Below are positions 7,969 through 19,238 of a DNA stretch of 64,000 bases, in pieces. Source of the stretch: Nocardioides faecalis (GTDB lineage: Bacteria; Actinomycetota; Actinomycetes; Propionibacteriales; Nocardioidaceae); assembly GCF_018388425.1 (NCBI RefSeq), contig NZ_CP074406.1, forward strand, positions 868,001 through 932,000, written 5' to 3'. Position numbers and translations under genes: made by a program. The notes beneath the pieces were generated by a model. It did no database searches, was not told the DNA's origin, and saw nothing but the letters and a program-made list of their open reading frames with translations. How positions within the stretch are numbered: position 1 is the stretch's first letter; each line of letters begins with the position of its first letter.

Positions 7969-8973
7969 ATGACCGCCAGCGCCGCCCTCACCTTCGCCGA
8001 CGTCCGTCGTGCCGCCGCCCTCGTCCGGGCGCAGCTGCCTGTGACCCCCGTGCAGGGGCACCCGCTGCTGGACCTCGCGCTGGGCGTCGAGGTGGTCGTC
8101 AAGCACGAGCACGTGCTGCCGACCGGCTCGTTCAAGGTCCGCGGCGGCGTGCACCTGGCCGCGAACCTCACCGCCGCCGAGCGCGCCCACGGCGTCGTCA
8201 CCTGCTCGACCGGCAACCACGCCCAGTCGGTGGCCTACGGTGCCGGGCTCGCCGGGGTGCCGGCGACGATCGTGATGCCGTCGATCGCGCCGCAGGTCAA
8301 GCGCGACGCGGTCGCCGCGCTCGGTGCCGAGGTGGTCGTCGCCGGCGACACGCTGGGGGAGGCCTCGGCCGCGGCCCGGGCGTTGGCCGCGGAGTCGGGT
8401 GCCTCGTTCATCTGCCCGACCGACCCACGGATCGTGCTCGGGCATGCCACCGGCTACCTCGAGCTGTTCGAGCAGCAGCCCGAGCTGGCCGCCGTCTACG
8501 TGCCGATCGGCAGCGGGACCGGCGCCGCCGGCGCATGCCTGGTGCGCGACGCCCTCGCGCCGGGCTGCCGGGTCGTCGGCGTGCAGTCGGCGGCGGCGCC
8601 GGCCGGCTGGCGCTCCTGGCGCCACGGACGCATCGAGACCGCACCGGCCCGCACCCGCGCCTCCGGCCTGGCGACCACGACCGGCTACCCGCTGCCGCAG
8701 CAGGTGCTGGCCGGACGGCTCGACGACTTCGTCCTCGTCACCGACGACGCCATCGACGAGGCAGCCCGGCTGCTGGCCACCCGCGCCCACACCCTCGCCG
8801 AGGGGGCCGGCGCCGCTGCGCTCGCCGGGCTCCGCGCCGACCTGGCCGCACACCGGGCCCCGGCCGGCCGGGTCGCGGTGATGTGCACCGGCGCCAACGC
8901 CAGCCCCGAGGAGATCGCCCGCCTCGCCGCCGGGGCGGCGGTCGAAGCCGCGGTCGCCGTCAGCGCGGCCTGA
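7969..8973 (+). CDS. PLP-dependent threonine/serine dehydratase family (possible hydroxyectoine-type EutB)
   Basis: Fold-type II PLP enzyme of the threonine dehydratase group, which deaminates a hydroxy-amino acid to a 2-oxo acid. 334 residues if started at ATG 7969; ATG 7945 or TTG 7933 would add 8 or 12 residues. The Schiff-base lysine is in LPTGSFKVRGG (about residue 54), the phosphate/substrate loop is STGNHAQSVAYGAG, and the PLP phosphate loop is PIGSGTGAAGA. There is no C-terminal ACT domain, so it resembles catabolic dehydratases and the EutB branch rather than biosynthetic IlvA. The divergent LysR gene probably regulates it. No ectoine genes lie nearby, so the EutB name is only a possibility. 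Confidence 0.85.
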   Translation: MTASAALTFADVRRAAALVRAQLPVTPVQGHPLLDLALGVEVVVKHEHVLPTGSFKVRGGVHLAANLTAAERAHGVVTCSTGNHAQSVAYGAGLAGVPATIVMPSIAPQVKRDAVAALGAEVVVAGDTLGEASAAARALAAESGASFICPTDPRIVLGHATGYLELFEQQPELAAVYVPIGSGTGAAGACLVRDALAPGCRVVGVQSAAAPAGWRSWRHGRIETAPARTRASGLATTTGYPLPQQVLAGRLDDFVLVTDDAIDEAARLLATRAHTLAEGAGAAALAGLRADLAAHRAPAGRVAVMCTGANASPEEIARLAAGAAVEAAVAVSAA

Positions 8974-9032
8974 GAGCGTGGGCTGGGCGACACCCCCGGC
9001 GCGTCGCGACCCCTGGGGCGGTTGGGACTGGT

Positions 9033-9038
9033 GATACT
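9033..9038 (+). promoter_or_regulatory. -10 box of the second LCP gene (leaderless type)
   Basis: GATACT ends 6 bases before the GTG at 9045, supporting that GTG as both transcription and translation start. Confidence 0.45.
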
Positions 9039-9044
9039 TGGCCC

Positions 9045-10463
9045 GTGTCCCAGATCGCCGTAGCCGAGCGCGCAGCGCGAGTTCGGTTCCGCCGGGCCCT
9101 CACTCTCATGGCCTTCACGCTGCTCCTGCCCGGGTCGGCCCAGCTGCTCGCCGGCAACCGCGACGTCGGCCGGACCGCGATCCGTGTGTGGCTGATCAGC
9201 CTGGCCACCCTGCTCGGCGTCGCCGTCACCGCCGCGGTGCACCCGCCGTTCGCCTACTGGCTCACCTTCAACCCGAACGTGATGCTGGCGATCCGGCTCT
9301 ACCTGCTCGTGGGTGCGGTCGCCTGGGCCGCGCTGTTCGTCGACGCCTGGCGGATCGGCCAGCCGCTGACGCTGCGGCTGCCGCAGCGCCGCGCCGTGGT
9401 CGGCATCAACGGCATCCTCTGCTTCTCGGTGGCCGGCACCCTGCTCTTCGGCGCCCACCTGGCCAACACCCAGCGCGAGTGGCTGACCAGCTTCGTCGAC
9501 GGCGACCTCGGCTCGGCCCACGACGGCCGCTACAACATCCTCCTGCTCGGCGGCGACTCCGGCGCCGACCGCTGGGGCCTGCGGCCCGACTCCCTCACCG
9601 TGGCCTCGGTCGACGCCCGCACCGGGCGCACCGTGATGGTCGGCCTGCCGCGCAACATGCAGAACTTCCCCTTCGCCAAGGGCTCGGTGATGGCCGAGCA
9701 GTTCCCGAAGGGCTTCGACTGCGACGGCTGCTACCTCAACGGCGTGAGCACCTGGGCCGAGGACCACACCGGCCTCTTCGACTCCACCACGCCCGGCATC
9801 GACGCCACCGTGATGGCGGTCGAGGGGATCACCGGGCTGGACATCAACTACTGGGTGATGGTCAACATGCGCGGCTTCGAGCGCCTGGTCGACGCCTTCG
9901 GCGGCGTCACGCTCAACGTGCGCGAGCGCATCCCCGTCGGCGGACTGGGCCGCGACGTCACCGGCTACATCGAGGCCGGCGAGCGCAAGCTCAACGGGCA
10001 CGACGCGCTCTGGTACGCCCGGGCCCGCGAGGGCAGCGACGACTACTCCCGGATGGCGCGACAGAAGTGCGTGATGTCCGCGATGCTCGCCCAGGTCAGC
10101 CCCCGGCAGGCGCTGACCAACTTCCAGGAGATCGCCCGGGCCTCCAGCGCGATGATCAAGACCGACATCCCGGGCGGTGCGCTCAACGACTTCGTCGAGC
10201 TCGCCCTGCGCGTGCGGACCCAGAAGCTGGCCACCATCTCCCTGGTGCCACCGCACGTCAACACCGCCAAGCCCGACATCGACAAGGTGCACGCGATGGT
10301 CGACGGGGCGCTCGAGCGCGCCAGCGGCAAGGCCACCGACAAGGACGGGGAGACCGTGACGGCGAAGAAGCCGGCCCCCCGCAGCGTCACCGGCGGATCG
10401 CTGGGCTCCCGCAAGCAGGGCTACGTGGCCAACGCGACGGACGACGTCGCAGCCGCCTGCTGA
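9045..10463 (+). CDS. LCP family protein with several membrane segments
   Basis: 472 residues from GTG 9045 (MSQIAVAERAARVRF...). Unlike the first LCP protein it has about four N-terminal membrane segments (near residues 17-37, 46-66, 80-103 and 117-138) before the extracytoplasmic LCP domain at about 158-390. LCP blocks: YNILLLGGDSGADRWGLRPDS, VASVDARTGRTVMVGLPRN, GFDCDGCYLNGV, INYWVMVNMRGFERLVDAFGGV, ALWYARAREGSDDYSRMARQK. The usual PRD-S motif reads PRNMQ, so one Asp of the family consensus is replaced by Asn. Two cysteines close together (CDGC) may form a disulfide. Likely a cell-wall glycopolymer ligase; the substrate is unknown. A short duplicated CCTGCTGAGGGC lies at its stop codon. 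Confidence 0.9.
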   Translation: MSQIAVAERAARVRFRRALTLMAFTLLLPGSAQLLAGNRDVGRTAIRVWLISLATLLGVAVTAAVHPPFAYWLTFNPNVMLAIRLYLLVGAVAWAALFVDAWRIGQPLTLRLPQRRAVVGINGILCFSVAGTLLFGAHLANTQREWLTSFVDGDLGSAHDGRYNILLLGGDSGADRWGLRPDSLTVASVDARTGRTVMVGLPRNMQNFPFAKGSVMAEQFPKGFDCDGCYLNGVSTWAEDHTGLFDSTTPGIDATVMAVEGITGLDINYWVMVNMRGFERLVDAFGGVTLNVRERIPVGGLGRDVTGYIEAGERKLNGHDALWYARAREGSDDYSRMARQKCVMSAMLAQVSPRQALTNFQEIARASSAMIKTDIPGGALNDFVELALRVRTQKLATISLVPPHVNTAKPDIDKVHAMVDGALERASGKATDKDGETVTAKKPAPRSVTGGSLGSRKQGYVANATDDVAAAC

Positions 10464-10483
10464 GGGCGCGGCCTGCTGAGGGC

Positions 10484-11251
10484 TCAGTCGGCGGCGAGCG
10501 CGGCCACCACGGCGTCGTACGTCGCCCGGTCGGGCGCGGCGACGATCCCGCCGCCGAGCTTGCCGGCCCCCAACGGCTGCCCGTCGTGGTCGCCCAGGAC
10601 GCCGCCGGCCTCGGTGAGGATCAGGCCGCCGGGCAGGTGGTCCCAGGGCATCGACCGGTTGTAGACCAGGGCGCGCGCGGCTCCGGCGATCAGCTGCGGG
10701 TAGTCCACGCCGCAGCAGGCCCAGGTGAGCTCGAGGGTGCCCAGCCCGGGCAGCTCGCGTCCCACCCACTGTCGCCGCGCGGTCCGGTACGGCGCGTCGG
10801 TGTCGGCCGCGACCCGCAGCGGCTCGCCGTTGCGCCACGCGCCGGCTCCGCGCTCGGCCACGTAGGAGACCTCGTGCTGCGGCTGGTGGATCCAGGCGCG
10901 CACGACTTCGCCGCGTCGTACCTCCGCGACCATCACCGCGTGGTCGGGCGAGCCGTGCACGAAGTTCTTGGTGCCGTCCACCGGGTCCACGGTGAAGCCG
11001 TGCTCGGCATCCTCGAAGCGGTCCAGCAGCGAGGGGTTGGTCGCCACCGCCTCCTCGCCGAGGACCACGGCGTCGGGGTAGGCGGCGAGCAGTGCCGCGG
11101 TGATCAGCTCCTCGGACTCGCGGTCGGCGACGGTGACCAGGTCACCGGGGTTCTTCTCGGCGATCTCGGAGGCGGCCAGGGCCCGGAAGCGGGGCGTGAT
11201 CACCTCCGCGGCGACGTCGCGGAGCAGGGCGAGCACGGCGTCGGTGTCCAC
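10484..11251 (-). CDS. Inositol monophosphatase family protein (histidinol-phosphatase-like)
   Basis: Mg-dependent phosphatase of the IMPase/FBPase/CysQ fold. 255 residues from a GTG at 11251. Metal and catalytic motifs are intact: VVLGEEAV (Glu pair), TVDPVDGTKNFVHG (Asp-Pro-Val-Asp-Gly-Thr, with the FVHG extension) and NRSMPWDHLPGGLILTEAGG (the WDH Asp). The actinobacterial members near this sequence include inositol-1-phosphatases and HisN-type histidinol phosphatases; sequence alone does not decide. The minus-strand box TACGGT (11258-11263) ends 6 bases before the GTG, so the mRNA is probably leaderless. It converges on the LCP gene with 20 bases between. Confidence 0.88.
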   Translation of the reverse strand: MDTDAVLALLRDVAAEVITPRFRALAASEIAEKNPGDLVTVADRESEELITAALLAAYPDAVVLGEEAVATNPSLLDRFEDAEHGFTVDPVDGTKNFVHGSPDHAVMVAEVRRGEVVRAWIHQPQHEVSYVAERGAGAWRNGEPLRVAADTDAPYRTARRQWVGRELPGLGTLELTWACCGVDYPQLIAGAARALVYNRSMPWDHLPGGLILTEAGGVLGDHDGQPLGAGKLGGGIVAAPDRATYDAVVAALAAD

Positions 11252-11257
11252 GCCACC

Positions 11258-11263
11258 ACCGTA
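11258..11263 (-). promoter_or_regulatory. -10 box of the IMPase-family gene (leaderless type)
   Basis: Minus-strand TACGGT 6 bases from the GTG start at 11251. Confidence 0.5.
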
Positions 11264-11288
11264 GTGGGACGGGTGGGAGGCGCTCGGC

Positions 11289-11334
11289 CGGGTCGTGCCA
11301 CGCGACCCGCGCCCGACGTGCCCGCACGTCGGGC
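11289..11334. promoter_or_regulatory. Two adjacent perfect inverted repeats between divergent genes
   Basis: CGGGTCG/CGACCCG (11289-11295 with 11303-11309, 7-base loop) is followed at once by GCCCGACGTGC/GCACGTCGGGC (11311-11321 with 11324-11334, 2-base centre). Both lie between the IMPase-family gene (minus) and the lysoplasmalogenase (plus). The second is a 24-base palindrome too tight for an RNA loop, which suits a dimeric regulator's operator better than a terminator. No terminator is needed between divergent genes. Confidence 0.5.
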
Positions 11335-11376
11335 GGCGGCGCGGCGGAACGACCGAGACGGGACCGAGGGGTCAGG

Positions 11377-12150
11377 ATGTGCGCCATGTCCTCGAGCACG
11401 CCCTCCATCACGCCGTCCGTCCTGCGCAGGCTCCTGCCCGGCGCCGCCTACGCCGCCCTCGCGGTGGCGGACACGGTGGCCGCCGGCCGCGGCGAGCGCG
11501 CCCGGCGGGCCCGCCGGCTGCTCAAGCCCGCGCTGATGCCCACGCTGGCCGTGGCGTTCCTGGACGGCACTCGCGGCCGGGCGGCCCATCCTGCAGCCCA
11601 GCCCGCGGCCCACCCTGCGGCCCACCCTGCGGCCAGCCGGCTGCGCAAGGCCACCGCCTCCGCGCAGGTGCTCTCCTTCGCCGGCGACGTGGCGCTGCTC
11701 GGGCGCAGCGAGCGCGCCTTCCTCACCGGGGTCGGGTCCTTCTTCGGCGCGCACGTCGCCTACCTGACCGGCTTCCTCGCGGTGCGTGGGCAGGCGGGCG
11801 AGCACGACACCACCGGTCTGCGGGTCGCGGCGGCGACGTGGCTGGTCGCCGCTCCGACGCTCGGCGCGGCCGCCGGACGCCAGGACCCGACCCTGCGCCT
11901 GCCGGTGGCCGCCTACGCGACGATCCTGACCGCGATGTTCGCCGCCTCCCGGATGCTCGACCCCGCGCTGCCGGCCGAGGCTCGCCGGAACCTGCAGGCC
12001 GGCACGGCGCTCTTCTTGGCCTCCGACACCGTCCTGGGCGTGCAGGAGTTCCTCCTGCCCGAGCGGCGCCCGGCGCTCGATGCGCTGGTGATGGCGACCT
12101 ACACCGCGGGCCAGGGGCTGATCGCCCGCGGCGTGGCCGGCGCCCTCTGA
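11377..12150 (+). CDS. Lysoplasmalogenase family (YhhN-like) membrane protein
   Basis: YhhN/TMEM86 family integral membrane protein; characterised members hydrolyse the vinyl-ether bond of lysoplasmalogens, and bacterial substrates are mostly untested. 257 residues with about eight membrane segments (for example LLPGAAYAALAVADTVAAG, QVLSFAGDVALLG, GSFFGAHVAYLTGFLAV, ATWLVAAPTLGAAAG). Family motifs include KPALMPTLAVAFL, SFAGDVALL and LFLASDTVLGVQEF (an SD-containing helix near the C-terminus). An Ala-His-Pro repeat (four 12-base units, 11581-11628) sits in the first cytoplasmic or extracytoplasmic loop and is not part of the family core. The start may be ATG 11377 or ATG 11386. Confidence 0.85.
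   Translation: MCAMSSSTPSITPSVLRRLLPGAAYAALAVADTVAAGRGERARRARRLLKPALMPTLAVAFLDGTRGRAAHPAAQPAAHPAAHPAASRLRKATASAQVLSFAGDVALLGRSERAFLTGVGSFFGAHVAYLTGFLAVRGQAGEHDTTGLRVAAATWLVAAPTLGAAAGRQDPTLRLPVAAYATILTAMFAASRMLDPALPAEARRNLQAGTALFLASDTVLGVQEFLLPERRPALDALVMATYTAGQGLIARGVAGAL
11581..11628 (+). repeat. 12-base tandem repeat inside the lysoplasmalogenase gene
   Basis: Four 12-base units of GCGGCCCACCCT type (two exact, two degenerate), encoding Ala-Ala-His-Pro-type repeats in frame. Confidence 0.85.
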
Positions 12151-12193
12151 GCCGAGCGTCGAGCCGGGCGCTGCTGTGCCCGGAGGTGGTCAG

Positions 12194-12199
12194 TAGGGT
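12194..12199 (+). promoter_or_regulatory. -10 box of the first galactan glycosyltransferase (leaderless type)
   Basis: TAGGGT ends 7 bases before the GTG at 12207. Confidence 0.6.
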
Positions 12200-12206
12200 C
12201 TAGGCC

Positions 12207-13111
12207 GTGCGGGTGACAGCGGTGGTGGTGACGTTCAACCGGCTCGCCATGCTGCAACGGCTCGTCGCGCGGCTGCGCGAGACCCCGGACCTCGACCGGA
12301 TCCTGGTGGTCGACAACGCCTCCACCGACGGCACGGGGGAGTGGCTGGCCGGCCTCGGCGCCGACGTCGTCGCGCACGAGACGCTGCCGAGCAACACCGG
12401 TGGCGCGGGCGGCTTCCACCACGGCCTGGCGTGGGCGGTGCGCGAGGGCGCGGACCTGGTCTGGTTGATGGACGACGACGGGCTGCCGGAGCCCGACTGC
12501 CTGGCGGTGCTGCTGGAGCGGCAGCAGCGTGACTCCCTCGACTTCTGCGGTCCCGCGGTGCTCGCCGAGCAGGACCCGAGCCGGCTCTGCTTCCCGATCC
12601 GGCTGCCCGGGACCACCAGCGTCGTGCACGGCATGGCCGAGGTCGAGCTCGCCGCCCGCGACGGCCTCATCGACGACGTGGTGATCCCGTTCAACGGCGT
12701 GCTGGTGACCCGCGAGCTCGTCGAGAGGATCGGCCTGCCGCGCGAGGAGTTCTTCATCTGGGGCGACGACGTGGAGTACCTGTGGCGCGCCGAGCGCGCC
12801 GGTGCCCGGATCGCCACCGTCGTCGCCGCCCGCTTCGCCCATCCCGCGACCGACGACCTCGGCACGCCGATGATGGGCGGCCGGACGACGTACAACCACA
12901 CGCCCAGCGACCTCAAGCACTACTGCATGGCGCGCAACAACACCCTCAACCTGCGGGCCTACCGCGGCTGGGGCCACGTGCTGGCGTTCTGGCTCAAGAC
13001 CGTGTGGTTCTACCTGTTCACCCGGCCCCAGCCGCGGCGGGTGCTGCTCAGCGCCCGCGCCGCGGCGGCGGGGCTGCGCGGCGACTTCACCGGCCACCGG
13101 CGGTACCTGCG

Positions 13112-13115
<4 letters not shown>
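12207..13115 (+). CDS. GT2 glycosyltransferase, probable GlfT1-like galactofuranosyltransferase
   Basis: Adds sugar to a polyprenyl-linked acceptor at the inner membrane face; by resemblance to mycobacterial GlfT1 it would add the first galactofuranose residues. 302 residues. GT-A motifs: VVVTFNRLAMLQRLV, LVVDNASTDGTGEW, SNTGGAGGF, the metal-binding WLMDDDGLPEPD and the catalytic-region FIWGDDVEYLWRAERAG. The segment DPSRLCFPIRLPG and the C-terminal LFTRPQPRRVLL match the GlfT1 pattern. It overlaps the next glycosyltransferase by 4 bases (GTGA) and opens a cluster with glf, glfT2 and an O-antigen-type exporter. GlfT1 assignment is by motif and context. Confidence 0.82.
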
Positions 13116-17343
<4,228 letters not shown>

Positions 17344-17347
<4 letters not shown>

Positions 17348-18237
17348 GCGCGTCGGTGGTGCAGGAGGACCCGGAGAAGGACCTCCCGCCGCTCCGGCCG
17401 CCCACGGCGGACAACGGCCTGCTCGCGGTCTTCAAGCGCCGCTACCTGCTCAAGCTGTTGGTGACCCGCGAGATCAGCGCCCGGTACCAGGGCTCGTTCC
17501 TCGGGCTGATCTGGTCCTACATCAACCCGTTGACCCAGTTCGTCATCTACTGGTTCGTGATCGGGTTCCTGTTCCAGCTGCACACCGACGTGCCCAACTT
17601 CGCGATCCACCTGTTCTGCGCCCTGATCATCGTCCACTTCTTCACCGAGACCTTCGGCGCCGGGACCCGCTCCATCGTGCGGAACCGAGCGCTCGTGGTG
17701 AAGATGGCGATGCCACGCGAGATGTTCCCCGTGGCGACCATGCTGGTCTCGCTCTACCACGTCGTGCCCCAGCTGGTGATCCTCCTCGTCGCCGTCATCG
17801 CGTCCGGCTGGACGCCGGACGCCACCGGCGTGCTCGCCGGAGTGCTCGCGCTCGCCATCAGCGGTGTGCTAGGCACCGCCGGCGCGCTCATGTTCAGCGC
17901 GGCGAACGTGTTCTTCCGCGACTTCGGCAATGCCGTCAACGTGCTCACGAACTTCGTCCGGTTCGGCGTGCCGATGATGTACCCGTACGCGATGGTCCAG
18001 GACCGGTTCGGCTCGTTCGCGCCGTACTACCTGCTGAACCCGATCGCCGACGCGGTGCTGCTGCTGCAGCGGGCGTTCTGGTACGGGACCGCCACCCCCG
18101 CGGAGCAGGAGCGGATCGTCCTGCCCGACAACCTGATCGGGATCGGCTTCCTCGCGCTGCTCGGCAGCGTGGTCGTGCTGGGCGTGTCCCAGCTGATCTT
18201 CAGCCGGCTCGAGAACAAGATCCCGGAGCGTCTGTGA
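17344..18237 (+). CDS. wzm: ABC-2 type polysaccharide export permease (Wzm)
   Basis: Membrane half of an O-antigen-type ABC exporter, here predicted to move polyprenyl-linked galactan to the outer membrane face. 297 residues from ATG 17344, overlapping the glfT2 stop. About six membrane segments (FLGLIWSYINPLTQFVIYWF, FAIHLFCALIIVHFFTETFG, VVPQLVILLVAVIAS, VLAGVLALAISGVLGTAGA and two C-terminal ones). LLVTREISARYQGSFLG is the conserved cytoplasmic helix before the first segment, and NPIADAVLLLQRAFWYG is typical of Wzm/RfbA permeases. It is followed by its ATPase with one shared base. Confidence 0.93.
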
Positions 18238-19010
18238 TGGTGCACTCGATCGTGGCGGAGAACGTCTCCAAGTACTTCACCTTGCGCTACCACCGCACGT
18301 TCAAGGAAGTCACCGTCGCCAAGCTCCGCGGGCAGCAGACGGGCGACACCTTCAAGGCGATCGACGACGTCAGCTTCACCGTCGAGCAGGGGGAGTCGAT
18401 CGGCCTGATGGGCCTCAACGGGTCCGGCAAGTCGACCCTGCTGAAGATGATCAACGGAGTGATGCGCCCCGACGAGGGTTCCGTGCTCACCCGTGGCCGC
18501 ATCGCCGGTCTGATCGCCACCGGTGCCGGCTTCCACCCCCAGCTGACCGGCCGGGAGAACCTCTACCTCAACGCCGCCATCCTCGGCATGACCGAGCGGG
18601 AGATCGCCCGCAAGTTCGACGACATCGTCGAGTTCGCCGAGCTCGGCCGGACCCTGGACGGTCCGGTCGGCCACTACTCGTCGGGCCAGAAGGCGCGGCT
18701 CGGCTTCGCGATCGCCGTGCACGTGGACTCCGACATCTTCCTCGCCGACGAGGTCCTCGCGGTCGGTGACAAGCCGTTCAAGGTCAAGTGCATGGCCCGG
18801 ATGCGGGAGATCCGGGACTCCGGTCGGACGCTGTTCTACGTCAGTCACTCCGCGGCGTCGGTCAAGAAGATGTGCGACCGCGTCATCGTGCTCGAGCAGG
18901 GAAAGCTGGCTTTCGACGGAGCCACCGCGGACGGCATCCGCTTCCTGGAGTACGGCGCCGCGAACGACGAGGACGAAGTGGCCGACGAGGAGATCGGCAA
19001 CGACGTCTGA
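18237..19010 (+). CDS. wzt: ABC polysaccharide exporter ATP-binding subunit (Wzt)
   Basis: Cytoplasmic ATPase partner of the preceding permease. 257 residues from ATG 18237 (the preceding GTG at 18234 is an alternative). Walker A GLNGSGKSTLLKMI, Q-loop near GFHPQLTGRENLYL, signature YSSGQKARLGFAIA, Walker B SDIFLADEVLAVGD and H-loop YVSHSAASVKKMC. It ends soon after the ATPase domain, so it lacks the C-terminal carbohydrate-binding domain of some Wzt proteins, as in mycobacterial galactan exporters. An acidic tail (DEDEVADEEIGND) closes the protein. A strong terminator follows, marking the end of the galactan operon. Confidence 0.95.
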   Translation: MVHSIVAENVSKYFTLRYHRTFKEVTVAKLRGQQTGDTFKAIDDVSFTVEQGESIGLMGLNGSGKSTLLKMINGVMRPDEGSVLTRGRIAGLIATGAGFHPQLTGRENLYLNAAILGMTEREIARKFDDIVEFAELGRTLDGPVGHYSSGQKARLGFAIAVHVDSDIFLADEVLAVGDKPFKVKCMARMREIRDSGRTLFYVSHSAASVKKMCDRVIVLEQGKLAFDGATADGIRFLEYGAANDEDEVADEEIGNDV

Positions 19011-19026
19011 ACGCATCGCCTCGCAA

Positions 19027-19063
19027 GGGGCGGTCGGGCCATCGGGCCCGGCCGCCCCTTTCT
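19027..19063 (+). terminator. Strong intrinsic terminator of the galactan operon
   Basis: GGGGCGGTCGGGCC (19027-19040) pairs over its whole length with GGCCCGGCCGCCCC (19045-19058), one G-U wobble, 4-base loop, followed by TTTCT. It starts 17 bases after the wzt stop. Confidence 0.9.
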
Positions 19064-19107
19064 GCGTGTCGGGCCGGGACCGGACAGAAATCGTGACAAT
19101 CTTCATG

Positions 19108-19207
19108 TTGTCGGCGTGGCGAGTGGAAATTACATCGTTGTAGTTACTCACGACGTCTTCCCAGGCTGGTGTGACTCGTGTGAAAGTTGCTTCTCGTGTG
19201 ACAACTT
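19108..19207 (+). promoter_or_regulatory. AT-rich promoter and repeat region of the amidase gene
   Basis: TTGTCG (19108-19113) and TACATC (19131-19136), 17 bases apart, make a fair -35/-10 pair. Downstream, in the predicted untranslated leader, GTGTGA occurs three times (19169, 19178, 19196); the longer CTCGTGTGA occurs twice (19175-19183, 19193-19201). AAGTTG (19184-19189) and CAACTT (19202-19207) form an inverted repeat across the second copy. The stretch is markedly richer in A+T than its surroundings. Regulator unknown. Confidence 0.5.
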
Positions 19208-19238
19208 CCCCGGTCCACGCACATGTCTGGAGTTCTTC

